Below are positions 6,247-14,193 of a stretch of DNA of 35,565 bases, one piece after another (positions within the stretch are counted from its first letter, which is position 1; each line of letters begins with the position of its first letter). Made by a program: the position numbers and the translations under genes. A model generated the notes under the pieces. The model saw nothing but the letters and a program-made list of their open reading frames with translations, was not told the origin of the DNA and did not search any database. The stretch is from Geobacter sp. (GTDB lineage: Bacteria > Desulfobacterota > Desulfuromonadia > Geobacterales > Pseudopelobacteraceae), in assembly GCA_003151775.1 (NCBI GenBank), contig PLYK01000002.1, positions 1 to 35,565 of the forward strand, in the 5' to 3' direction.

Positions 6247-7221
6247 GTGACAGCCTTCGATAAACCTGCAACTACTCCCTCCGAACAGCTCGACAAGTTA
6301 CGCCAACGCGGATTAATCATTGACGACGAACCTCGCGTCCTGCGTTATCTCTCCAATATCAGTTATTTCAGGTTATCCGCATATACCCGTCCTTTTTACG
6401 TGCCAGATGAAAAACCACATCGTTTTTTACCTGGAACCACTTTTGACAATGTTCTGACGTTGTATATTTTTGACAGGAAATTACGCCTCCTGCTTCTTGA
6501 AGCCATTGAGCGCTTAGAAGTCGCTTTGCGAGCACAGCTAACTAACGCTCTGGCTGAACATTACGGACCTCATGGATATCTTGACCCTGGAATATTTGAT
6601 ACTCGTTACAACCATAGCTGGCTGCTTGAAAAGATGGATAAGTTAGTACAAGAAAGGAATGTAGAGGTATTTCTTCATCATTACCGCTCACAGTATGCCA
6701 GTGCTCCTTCGCAGCCACCTGTCTGGATGGTCACAGAGCTTCTAACCTTTAAGGAAGTATCTATTTTATTAGCTAATCTTCGTCATGAAAAGGATACCCA
6801 GCGCATTGAACGGCATTTTGGTTGGAAATTCAGAGTTCTCAAATCTTGGTTTCGAAGTCTTTCGGATCTACGCAATCTGTGTGCCCACCATATGAGGATA
6901 TGGAATCGCGAATTTGGCAGTCGGCCTGAGATGCCTGTAAGACGTCCAGCCAACTGGCCCAACATTCCAGTAGCAATCCCTACCGGTTCCCAATTACATC
7001 CTGAACAGACTCTTAATCCGCAAAGCCGTTTATATATGCAGGTGGTGGTCATTGAATCTTTGATGAGGATAGTGAGCCCCAGAAGCAGTTGGTCTCAACG
7101 GTTTGTATGCTTGCTCGATCAACATAAAAATATATCCCGTCCTCACATGGGGTTTCCTTCAAATTGGGAGGAAGAACTTTTCTGGCTGGATATAGTGAGC
7201 AAAGCCAGGAGCCGAAGCTGA
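6247..7221 (+). CDS. Abi_2 (AbiD/AbiF-type) abortive-infection HEPN protein
   Basis: The 324-aa protein matches the Abi_2 family along its length. The N-terminus has LDKLRQRGLIIDDE and LSNISYFRLSAYTRPF. Then come ILYIFDRKLR-like and LEAIERLEVALRAQLTNALAEHYG, with a C-terminal SLSDLRNLCAHHMRIWNREF. The last holds the HEPN RNase motif RxxxxH (R209-N-x-x-A-H214). The predicted action is RNA cleavage causing growth arrest on phage attack or RNA imbalance. The start is a GTG with an AGGGG 7 nt upstream; family alignment of the first residues supports it. It stands alone after the candidate RNA. Family members are proposed relatives of the Cas13 effectors. Activity is untested, but the catalytic motif looks intact and the length is normal. 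Confidence 0.85.
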   Translation: MTAFDKPATTPSEQLDKLRQRGLIIDDEPRVLRYLSNISYFRLSAYTRPFYVPDEKPHRFLPGTTFDNVLTLYIFDRKLRLLLLEAIERLEVALRAQLTNALAEHYGPHGYLDPGIFDTRYNHSWLLEKMDKLVQERNVEVFLHHYRSQYASAPSQPPVWMVTELLTFKEVSILLANLRHEKDTQRIERHFGWKFRVLKSWFRSLSDLRNLCAHHMRIWNREFGSRPEMPVRRPANWPNIPVAIPTGSQLHPEQTLNPQSRLYMQVVVIESLMRIVSPRSSWSQRFVCLLDQHKNISRPHMGFPSNWEEELFWLDIVSKARSRS

Positions 7222-7340
7222 CATCACCTCACCAGCCCCACCAAATACTCCCTCACCAGCCCCTCGATGACCTCTATAATCTCCGATTGCCCGGTTGATT
7301 GCCCCTTCCCTTGTCCGGTCGCTGGGCCGGTTTTGACCGG

Positions 7341-8254
7341 TCAGGAGTATTTCCCAACTTCAAATCCTGCCCAGTCCGTTATCTCCGGAATGTCGTTAAA
7401 ATTTATATCTTCTTCCGGCATCGCTTCCAGGGCTTCCAATTCTGCCAACTGTTTTTTGGTAAGTCCCTTCTTCACCCTGGACCTTTTGACGGCCTCTTCG
7501 ACATCGGCGGGGGTTAACCCCAGTTTTTCCATCTTGGCGCGAACACCTGTTAGAGAGGCTTCCCGCTGTCTCTTGATTAACTCCGCCGGCGAGATCGCAT
7601 TCATCCTGGCCATGTGGCCGGTCTTTGCCACGACAACCGCCGTTAACTGGTCTTTTCCCGCCTTCTCATAGTCCTTACGACTACCCAGCGGCTCCAGGTG
7701 GATACCACTCCTTACAGTGTCCGGACCCGGATCCACAATCTCCCACTTCAACCCCACGAGGTCAGCACCTGAAGACAGCAAGTCGGGCCGCAGACGAACG
7801 CCGGCCGCGGCTGCGTAGGCGTAGAGTGCATGATCGCTGGTGGCCACCGCGTTGGCGGGGAGGGAGGAGAGGGCGTCGACCAGCTGCCGGGGGGCCTGGC
7901 CGACGTAGAGAGCTTTGTTCATCCGCTGGTCGCGGACCAGTGCCGCGGTGAGACCTTTCAAACGGAATACCGCCATATCCTTGCGCTCGTTGAATTTCTT
8001 AAACACCTCCTCGGTCTCCGACGTCCGCCGGCCAAGACTCTTCTGTGAACCGTCGGCCGTAGTCCGGATCAGGTACTCCCTCTCTCCCTGGCGCTTCCAA
8101 AACATGCCGCCGGCGACGTCAGGCGAAGCGGCGTGCCGCCGAGCGTCTTCCCAGGCAGAGTAGCATGCTCGGGCGTCGATGTAGTGGCGGGCGGCGTCTT
8201 CGTCGAGGTCGGTCCAAGGGGGAGGGGAGGGCGGGTGTTGAGTATGTCATTCAT
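7341..8254 (-). pseudogene. GSU2403-like nucleotidyltransferase-fold gene, decayed and rearranged
   Basis: The start MNDILNTRPPLPL (8254) is in one frame. The continuing homologous sequence TDLDEDAARHYIDARACYSAWEDARR...GGMFWKRQGEREYLIRTT is in another, joined across a C-rich run (8215-8240), so a frameshift has occurred. The conserved part goes on to ALYAYAAAAGVRLRPDLLS, where the family normally continues with an R-DIDLL nucleotidyltransferase motif. Here that is replaced by SGADLVGLKWEIVDPG, so the catalytic core has been lost or re-joined. The C-terminal 100 residues (helical, VRAKMEKLGLTPADVEEAVKRS..., then DINFNDIPEITDW) look like a different protein. The same frame stays open beyond the TGA at 7341 to 7224. 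The intact family is thought to be part of a two-gene, TA-like module. Confidence 0.55.
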
Positions 8255-8453
8255 CGGCTTTCTCATAACTGCTAACCTATACGGAAAATAGTGGTGCATC
8301 AAGTCTTACGATGAGTGGTTGAGAGATCTGGATGGAATTGACAGTCGAATGAAGGGAAATAATAAGTATTATAAGAATAAGCTTGAAGTATCTGGTATTA
8401 TAACTTATATGAATTATACGTAGCTCATTATCTAACTTGGAAGGACAACGCGA

Positions 8454-9005
8454 ATGGCGACATTGATTGAAATGGCATCTGAAATTGTATCTGCGCACGT
8501 ATCAGCAAATCAAATGAGTACTGAGGAATTGCTTGCCGAAATCCAGAAAGTACACGCAGCTCTGAAGTCGCTTGAAGCAGGTCAAACAGTTGAAGGTGGG
8601 GCTTTTGAGGCTAAACCGGCACTTACTATAAAGCAGGCGTTCAGGAAGGACGAAGTTATCTGTATGATATGTGGGAAAGGCGGTTTCAAAACACTTACCC
8701 GCCACCTGAACCAGGCACATGAGCTGAAGCCCGGCCAATACCGCAAGCAGTTCAATATCCCTTCTTCACAGTCCCTGACAGCCAAGAATTACAGCGAAGC
8801 AAGACGCCAGTCGGCTCTTGATCGTGGCCTTGGTGACAACCTGGCGAAGGCACGGAAGGTGAGAGCCGAGAATATTGCGGCTGCAAAGGCTCCAGCAAAA
8901 GCAGCGAAACCCGCAAAAGCCATAAAGGCTGTAAAGGAAGAGAAACCGGCTAAGCCGGCGAAAGCAACTACCGTTGTGCGCAAAGCTGCAGCGAAGGCAA
9001 AGTAA
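8454..9005 (+). CDS. MucR/Ros-family transcriptional regulator with Lys/Ala-rich tail
   Basis: The central region EVICMICGKGGFKTLTRHLNQAHELKPGQYRKQFNIPSSQSLTAKNYSEARRQSA matches the MucR/Ros zinc-finger domain: C-x2-C, then H...H, followed by the GLTPEEYRxKWxLP-like segment. The N-terminus (LIEMASEIVSAHVSANQMSTEELLAEIQKVHAAL) is the usual oligomerisation part. The last 50 residues are a low-complexity tail of K, A and P (AKAPAKAAKPAKAIKAVK), histone-H1-like, which would add nonspecific DNA binding. The gene starts 8 nt after a GGAAGGA-type Shine-Dalgarno sequence and ends with a terminator, so it is a single-gene unit. MucR proteins act as global, H-NS-like silencers at AT-rich targets; a role on the surrounding accessory DNA is possible but inferred. 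Confidence 0.85.
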   Translation: MATLIEMASEIVSAHVSANQMSTEELLAEIQKVHAALKSLEAGQTVEGGAFEAKPALTIKQAFRKDEVICMICGKGGFKTLTRHLNQAHELKPGQYRKQFNIPSSQSLTAKNYSEARRQSALDRGLGDNLAKARKVRAENIAAAKAPAKAAKPAKAIKAVKEEKPAKPAKATTVVRKAAAKAK

Positions 9006-9038
9006 CGTAGACTGAAAAGCCTGCGGTGTAGGTTGAGA

Positions 9039-9068
9039 GGGAGCTTGGTTATAAGGCTCCCACTTTTT
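9039..9068 (+). terminator. Rho-independent terminator after the mucR-like gene
   Basis: GGGAGC pairs with GCTCCC around an 11-nt loop, followed by ACTTTTTGTTT. It lies 34 bp after the stop codon. Confidence 0.7.
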
Positions 9069-9109
9069 GTTTGGGAGTCACACTATACCTACCTTTAAAA
9101 TTAGGGTTT

Positions 9110-9409
9110 TTACGCGGAATGAGGAGAAACACATCCTAACCGTTTCTCCTGTCTTGAATAATTGGCTGCCAGCAGAGTCCATGTAATGTTGGCAAGAGAC
9201 AAGAAAACTCCACCGGCAAAAGAGAACCACTGCCCCAGTGCCGGATAAAAGTAGAGGTTCCATATCCCCCATACAGCGAAGAAAGCTTGGGTCGGCCAGT
9301 AGAAGCCGGTGACTGACTTGTCCCGCAAGATCTGCCTGACGTTGATCCAGCAAAGGAGTCCGCCAAGGATTTCAAAAGTTCCGTTTATCATATCAGGTGT
9401 TAATTTCAT
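9110..9409 (-). CDS. Small polytopic membrane protein (99 aa)
   Basis: The start ATG overlaps the recombinase stop (ATGA), so I choose MKLTPDMINGTFEILGG and not the tracked 125-aa start. Three hydrophobic segments are visible: GTFEILGGLLCWINV, FFAVWGIWNLYFYPALG and SFAGGVFLSLANITWTLLAA. Between the first two lies a short basic loop (RQILRDKSV). It resembles small membrane proteins with a FFxxWGxWNLYYYPxLGQ motif that occur in prophage and plasmid DNA; no function is known to me. Coupling to the recombinase suggests a mobile-element accessory role, for instance membrane exclusion, but this is speculation. Confidence 0.65.
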   Translation of the reverse strand: MKLTPDMINGTFEILGGLLCWINVRQILRDKSVTGFYWPTQAFFAVWGIWNLYFYPALGQWFSFAGGVFLSLANITWTLLAANYSRQEKRLGCVSPHSA

Positions 9410-10050
9410 TGCTCCCCAATCCTCTCTAAACCACGTTCCCCCGCCTGATGCATCGCCCAAATCCGCGTGACCTGGCTTATGCTGCACCCGGCCAGTTTGG
9501 CCGTCCGGCTTATCGAGTGTTTGGCCGTACGTAAAGCAACTATGCGCTCATGCATTGTCGGGTCCGCCTTCCGGCCAGCGTACTTACCTTCGTCCTTGGC
9601 AATCTCTATACCCTGCCGCTGCCGGTCGCGCCTGGTCTCGTAATCGTCAAGGGCCATTTGAAGTGCCAGCTTCAACAGCATCTCCTGGATCGCCTCCAGT
9701 ACGATCTTCGACACACCGTCGGCCTCGGCCGCCAACTCGGACAGATCCACAACACCCGGGACGGACAGCTTGGCGCCCTTGGCCCGGATCGATGCTACCA
9801 GCTGCTCGGCCTCGTCGAGAGGAAGCCGGCTGATCCGATCGATCTTCTCGGCAATGACTACGTCACCCGGCCGGAGATCAGCGATCATGCGCAGCAACTC
9901 AGGCCGATCGGCCCGGGCACCGGAGGCCTTCTCCGCATAAACCCCGGCAATATAATATCCAGCCGCCTGGGTATCGATCTCGATCTGGTGCTGCCGGGTG
10001 AGATCCTGTTCTTCGGTCGAGACTCTGAGATATATTCGCGCGACTTTCAT
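9406..10050 (-). CDS. Serine recombinase (resolvase/invertase family)
   Basis: The N-terminal catalytic domain begins MKVARIYLRVSTEEQDLTRQ, with the nucleophile Ser in YLRVS. It continues with the arginine-bearing region ADRPELLRMIADLRPGDVVIAEKIDRISRLPLDEAEQL. A long helix (EAIQEMLLKLALQMALDDYETRRDRQRQGIEIAKDEGKYAGRK) leads to a C-terminal HTH (SISRTAKLAGCSISQVTRIW) of the Hin/resolvase type. Length (214 aa) is normal. I chose the ATG at 10050 because the RVS motif then sits at the usual distance; a GTG at 10056 is possible. Inverted copies of TTGGATAG just upstream are candidate binding or crossover sites. It probably resolves or inverts DNA for the local mobile element. Confidence 0.88.
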   Translation of the reverse strand: MKVARIYLRVSTEEQDLTRQHQIEIDTQAAGYYIAGVYAEKASGARADRPELLRMIADLRPGDVVIAEKIDRISRLPLDEAEQLVASIRAKGAKLSVPGVVDLSELAAEADGVSKIVLEAIQEMLLKLALQMALDDYETRRDRQRQGIEIAKDEGKYAGRKADPTMHERIVALRTAKHSISRTAKLAGCSISQVTRIWAMHQAGERGLERIGEQ

Positions 10051-10081
10051 GATCACCCCTATATAATATGGGTATACCTCA

Positions 10082-10167
10082 TTTGGATAGCAGAAAAGTA
10101 CCTATCCAAAAATACAATGAGCAACTTAAAATGTATAGGTGATTATTAGATACTCAAATTGGATAGG
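10082..10167. repeat. Inverted TTTGGATAG repeats upstream of the serine recombinase
   Basis: TTTGGATAG (10082-10090) and CTATCCAAA (10102-10110) are perfect 9-bp inverted repeats separated by 11 bp. A third copy of the core, TTGGATAGG, lies at 10159-10167. They are 32-117 bp upstream of the recombinase start. Spaced copies near a resolvase promoter suggest recombination (res-like) or operator sites. Confidence 0.5.
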
Positions 10168-10169
10168 TT

Positions 10170-10611
10170 GAGCAAAATGGACCTCGAATTTTGAGCAAAA
10201 CCGTCCATTGAAAATACGTGAACCACAAAACTGTCAAAAAGAGGTTGAGTGGACCTTAGACTGACAAGAATTTCAGATCAACCAGGTCCCCTTTTCAGGT
10301 GTACCACAAATTGACATTTACAGCCGATTCATTCCCCGGCCACGGTTTGGCTATTCGCCATGCCTTCAGGAGGGGCCCTCACATAAGTGAATAGTAGCAA
10401 TGAATTATTAATATCGTCACGTTAGCGAAACATTCCTGGTCTATACTTCTCCAGAACTTGGTTAATTCTTCGACATCTCCGGAAGGACCGGGAAGCCTGC
10501 TACTGACGTTTTTTTGTTGCGGGCTTTTCCTGTTTACAACCTCGCGAAGCTGGCATCTGTGGTGCCTTGGCGACGTAGGTAATGAATCTCTTAGGGTCAT
10601 ATCCAAAACAT
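10170..10611. other. Gene-free accessory DNA with possible IS remnants
   Basis: About 440 bp without a credible gene. It holds TGGAC...GTCCA (10178-10207) as a loose inverted repeat. AGTGGACCTTAGACTGACAAGAAT near 10248 resembles the right end of the IS3 element at 2235-2258. Both look like fragments of insertion-sequence ends; neither is complete. Confidence 0.3.
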
Positions 10612-10640
10612 ACCCCGCTGCTTGCGGCGGGGTGCTTTAT
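10612..10640. terminator. G+C hairpin before the lipoprotein gene
   Basis: ACCCCGC pairs with GCGGGGT around TGCTTGCG, followed by GCTTTATTA. It could terminate leftover transcription from upstream. The T-run is weak, and the motif is also of the kind that recurs between genes in such genomes. Confidence 0.45.
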
Positions 10641-10681
10641 TATAGAGACTGAAAAAGTCTTTATGAAAATGGAGAATCTCT

Positions 10682-11068
10682 ATGGGCAGAGTGAAACAAT
10701 TGGTCAAGGCAATTACTGTTCTGTTGTTGGTGCTGTCTATTTCGGCATGTGTTACAAACACTCACCAACAATTCTCCAAGGCAACCATTGTTGCAAGGAC
10801 AGGTGCCACCATACACCTTTTTAATGGTGTAAAGAATATGGCAAAGAAAGAATTCTGTTTTAACGAAATAATTACAGTATATCGTTATTTTGGCTGGCGC
10901 TACAAGTGCCCCGGTGAAGTTGGAAAGATCAAAATTACGGGCTATGTGGGTGACCACTACCTTGAAGGGATTGTTGTCGAAGGGAATATACAAGATGATG
11001 ATGTCGCGATGAAACCCAACGATGAGTATACGAGCATCATAATATTGCAGGAATCGGGTTATAAATGA
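10682..11068 (+). CDS. Small lipoprotein, function unknown
   Basis: The product (128 aa) has a lipoprotein signal: MGRVKQLVKAITVLLLVLSISAC, with lipobox L-S-x-S-A-C near residues 18-23. The mature part is about 105 residues, mostly predicted beta strands (ATIVARTGATIHLF, ITVYRYFGWRYKC, KIKITGYVGDHYLEGIVVEGNI). It ends with an EYTSIIILQESGYK segment. Residue 2 after the Cys is V, not D, so outer-membrane sorting is likely. A GGAGA lies just before the ATG. It is monocistronic and 210 bp ahead of the TonB cluster. I do not recognise the family. Confidence 0.65.
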   Translation: MGRVKQLVKAITVLLLVLSISACVTNTHQQFSKATIVARTGATIHLFNGVKNMAKKEFCFNEIITVYRYFGWRYKCPGEVGKIKITGYVGDHYLEGIVVEGNIQDDDVAMKPNDEYTSIIILQESGYK

Positions 11069-11278
11069 GTTTATGGGGTAGTTACAGAAAACGGATTGTA
11101 GAGTACGTTAAGGAGGGCGGGAGTCAAAGAAACGGTAGTAGATTTATTGTTTACAGTTTGACAAGAGTTTTTAAACGGGCTAGTCACACTATTTGGTAGG
11201 ACGAATATAAGAATAGTAACACATTGAATACGCGCTGGAATATATTTATAACACGATTAGATTTGAGAAATCAGCATA

Positions 11279-12058
11279 ATGAATAAATTGAAGATACAAA
11301 ACCTCCCCATTATGAACGCAGTTATGGTTTCGCTGACACTCCATGTCCTGGCAGGATGGGTTTTCCTGCAAGTTTCGCGAGACATAACGAATCATAGAGT
11401 TGTACCGCCTGTCGAATTTTTCGTCGTCCCCCCCCCGACACCTGAACACGTAACACCGGTTGTACCCCAGCCTGCGGTGAAACCGGCACAAAAAAATGTG
11501 GCTGCACGCCTTCAGCAGGTTCCTCCGCCAACGCCGGTCGCAACAAGCAAGCCGGCCAACGAAAGCCCCGTGGTACCGAGCCAGATAAAGCAAAAGATTG
11601 AAGCAGCGCCTCCGCCATCTGCCGTCCCACCCATTGCAGCATCCCCGCAAGCTAAGGCACCGTCTCCCCTCCATGCTGCCGGCCCGGCATCAGCGGCCGT
11701 CGCTGCCGCTCCTTCCGCTTCAAGTTCACAGGCTTCCTCGCGGAGCACCACGGAAAGAAACAATGACACCGGAACGGTCATCGGACCGAGCTTCGATGCC
11801 GGCTACCTGAACAACCCCGTTCCGCCGTATCCCGCCGCCGCCAAAAAACTGAAGCTGCAAGGGACCGCCGTTGTTCGGGTACTCGTCTCTCCTGAAGGGC
11901 AACCGAAGAATGTCGCATTGGAAAAAACGTCGGGGGTACGGATACTCGATGAGACCGCCGTGGAAACGGTAAAGCGTTGGTCGTTCGTTCCGGCACGGTG
12001 CGGTAGCAACCGCATTGCGGCATGGGTCGATGTCCCCATCAAGTTTCGATTGAACTGA
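11279..12058 (+). CDS. TonB-family energy transducer
   Basis: The architecture is classical TonB. An N-terminal membrane anchor (IMNAVMVSLTLHVLAGWVFLQV, about 11-32) has the His typical of the TonB/TolA helix. A periplasmic linker of about 130 residues is rich in P, A, V and K. The C-terminal domain starts LNNPVPPYPAAAKKLKLQGTAVVRVLVSPEGQPKNVALEKTSG and ends in a W-S-F-V-PAR segment (about 170-259). It would couple the ExbB-ExbD proton motor to outer-membrane receptors. It is followed 25 bp later by a TonB-dependent receptor, with exbB, exbD and a second receptor downstream in the same direction, so the cluster is probably self-contained. Confidence 0.9.
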   Translation: MNKLKIQNLPIMNAVMVSLTLHVLAGWVFLQVSRDITNHRVVPPVEFFVVPPPTPEHVTPVVPQPAVKPAQKNVAARLQQVPPPTPVATSKPANESPVVPSQIKQKIEAAPPPSAVPPIAASPQAKAPSPLHAAGPASAAVAAAPSASSSQASSRSTTERNNDTGTVIGPSFDAGYLNNPVPPYPAAAKKLKLQGTAVVRVLVSPEGQPKNVALEKTSGVRILDETAVETVKRWSFVPARCGSNRIAAWVDVPIKFRLN

Positions 12059-12083
12059 ACTTCTATTTCACAGGAGACAATTA

Positions 12084-14183
12084 GTGGGTGCGGAGCGCAG
12101 AAGATGGGTGTTGTTCAAACAATGTGCTGTATGTATTCGAAGACTCTTGGTAGTGATTATGGCTTCTTTTCCGATGACCGCTTTTGCCGGAGGCGTACAG
12201 ACGCTGGTGCCGGTGGAGGTGATCGACTCGGCGGAGAACCTTATCGGCAGCGCCGACTCCTCAACAGAAGGCACGGTCACCCCCAAGCAGATGGAAACCC
12301 GGCCACTGCTCCGCACCGGAGAACTCCTGGAAATGGTTCCCGGACTGGTGGTCAGCCAGCACAGCGGCGAAGGGAAGGCAAACCAATATTATCTGCGGGG
12401 ATTCAACCTCGACCATGGCACGGATCTGGCGACCACGGTGGCGGGCATGCCGGTCAATATGCCGACCCATGCCCACGGCCAGGGGTACTCCGATCTGAGC
12501 TTCCTGATTCCGGAGCTGATCAGCGGCATCCAGTACCGCAAGGGGCCATACTATGCCGACGAGGGGGACTTCTCCGCTGCCGGTGCAGTGCATATGGATT
12601 ACATGAACGAATTGAGGAAGAACATCGCTTCGACGACTGTCGGCACGGACGGATATGAGCGGCTGTTTGCCGCCGCTTCCAACAATCTGCTGAAAGGCAA
12701 ACTGCTCTACGCGCTGGAACTGTCTCACAATAACGGCCCATGGGAAAATCCGGATAACTACCGGAAGATCAACGGCGTGCTTCGCTACAGCCAAAACAAT
12801 GGACGGGATGACTTCGACATTACCGCCATGGCGTATTACGGCAAATGGAACGCCACGAACCAGGATGCGGACCGCGCCATTGCGGAAGGTCTGATATCCC
12901 GCTTTGGGACGCTCGATCCAAGCGACCAGGGGAATTCATACCGTTACAGTCTGTCCGGTAACTGGCAGCATACGGAGGAAAGCTCCGTCACCAAGGTGAC
13001 CGGCTACCTGATCGCCTATGGCATGGACCTGTATAATGATTTTACCTATTTCCTGGATAATCCCTCCCAGGGAGACCAATTCCATCAAGAGGACAAACGA
13101 ATCATTTCCGGCCTGAAGGCCAGCCGGACATGGCTGGGCAAACTGGCCGGCCATGACATGGACAACACCATCGGCGTGCAGATCCGCAACGACAATATCC
13201 CTTCGGTAAGCCTGTACAACACCCAGGCGACCAATCTGCTCGCAACCATCGTTCAAGACCATGTTTCGCAAACCAGTATCGGATTCTATTTCCAGAACGG
13301 CTTCAAGTGGGCGGAGAAGTTCCGGACCGTGGCAGGCGTGCGCGGCGACTATTACCACTGGCAGGTGAACGCCAATGTCCCGCAGAATTCCGGTGAAGCC
13401 GATGCCTTCCTCGCCAGCCCCAAACTGAGCATGATCTTCGGCCCTTGGGAAAAGACGGAGTTCTTTATCAACGGCGGTTACGGCTTCCACAGCAATGACG
13501 GAAGGGGCGTGACCGAAACGGTCGATACGTCGTCAGGCCAGCCGGTCTCCAAGGTTACCCCGCTGGTCAAGGCGTACGGAGCCGAGGTCGGCACACGTAC
13601 CGCCATAATCCCGCACCTGCAAAACGAACTGACGTTCTGGTTCCTCAACATTGGTTCGGAGCTCACCTTTGACGGTGATCACGGGGTCATCTCGCACAGC
13701 TATCCGAGCCGCCGCTATGGCGTAGAATGGGCAAACTTCTATACGCCGGTCCCCTGGTTCACGCTGGACGCCGACTTTGCCTGTTCCTATGCCCGCTTTA
13801 AAGATGATCCCTTCGGCTCCTACATTCCCGGGTCTCCGGAAGGGGTCATCTCCGCAGGCGCTGCCATCGACGATATCCGCGGTTTTTTCGGGAGCCTTCG
13901 GCTGCGATACTTTGGGGCACGCCCACTGATCGATGACAACAGCGTCCGCTCAAATCCCAGCACAATCGTCAATGGCCGTGTCGGCTACAAATTTCATGAC
14001 AAGCCTTTTGCAGGGTGGCGGCTTTTTGTGGATGTGTTCAACATCTTCAACGTGAAAACAAGCAATATCGACTATTACTACACCTCAAGACTCCCCGGGG
14101 AACCGCCCGGCGGCGTAAACGATGTCCACACGCACCAGGAAGAGCCTCTAGAAGCGCGGGTCACCCTGGAAATGAAATTTTAG
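12084..14183 (+). CDS. TonB-dependent outer-membrane receptor 1
   Basis: This 699-aa protein has a GTG start with AGGAGA 9 nt upstream and a signal peptide ending near MASFPMTAFAGG. The plug domain follows, with ELLEMVPGLVVSQHSGEGKANQYYLRGFNLDHGTD and GMPVNMPTHAHGQGYSDLSFLIPELISGIQYRKGPYYADEGDFSAAG. About 500 residues of beta-barrel follow, ending VTLEMKF with the required terminal Phe. No obvious TonB box at the N-terminus was pinned down. The HAHGQGY-DLSFLIPE region is typical of a broad proteobacterial receptor family without known ligand. One conserved His-rich stretch in the plug and a HTH near the C-terminus (NDVHTHQEEP) hint at metal or metal-chelate ligands, which is inference only. 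Confidence 0.9.
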   Translation: MGAERRRWVLFKQCAVCIRRLLVVIMASFPMTAFAGGVQTLVPVEVIDSAENLIGSADSSTEGTVTPKQMETRPLLRTGELLEMVPGLVVSQHSGEGKANQYYLRGFNLDHGTDLATTVAGMPVNMPTHAHGQGYSDLSFLIPELISGIQYRKGPYYADEGDFSAAGAVHMDYMNELRKNIASTTVGTDGYERLFAAASNNLLKGKLLYALELSHNNGPWENPDNYRKINGVLRYSQNNGRDDFDITAMAYYGKWNATNQDADRAIAEGLISRFGTLDPSDQGNSYRYSLSGNWQHTEESSVTKVTGYLIAYGMDLYNDFTYFLDNPSQGDQFHQEDKRIISGLKASRTWLGKLAGHDMDNTIGVQIRNDNIPSVSLYNTQATNLLATIVQDHVSQTSIGFYFQNGFKWAEKFRTVAGVRGDYYHWQVNANVPQNSGEADAFLASPKLSMIFGPWEKTEFFINGGYGFHSNDGRGVTETVDTSSGQPVSKVTPLVKAYGAEVGTRTAIIPHLQNELTFWFLNIGSELTFDGDHGVISHSYPSRRYGVEWANFYTPVPWFTLDADFACSYARFKDDPFGSYIPGSPEGVISAGAAIDDIRGFFGSLRLRYFGARPLIDDNSVRSNPSTIVNGRVGYKFHDKPFAGWRLFVDVFNIFNVKTSNIDYYYTSRLPGEPPGGVNDVHTHQEEPLEARVTLEMKF

Positions 14184-14193
14184 GAGTATTGCG

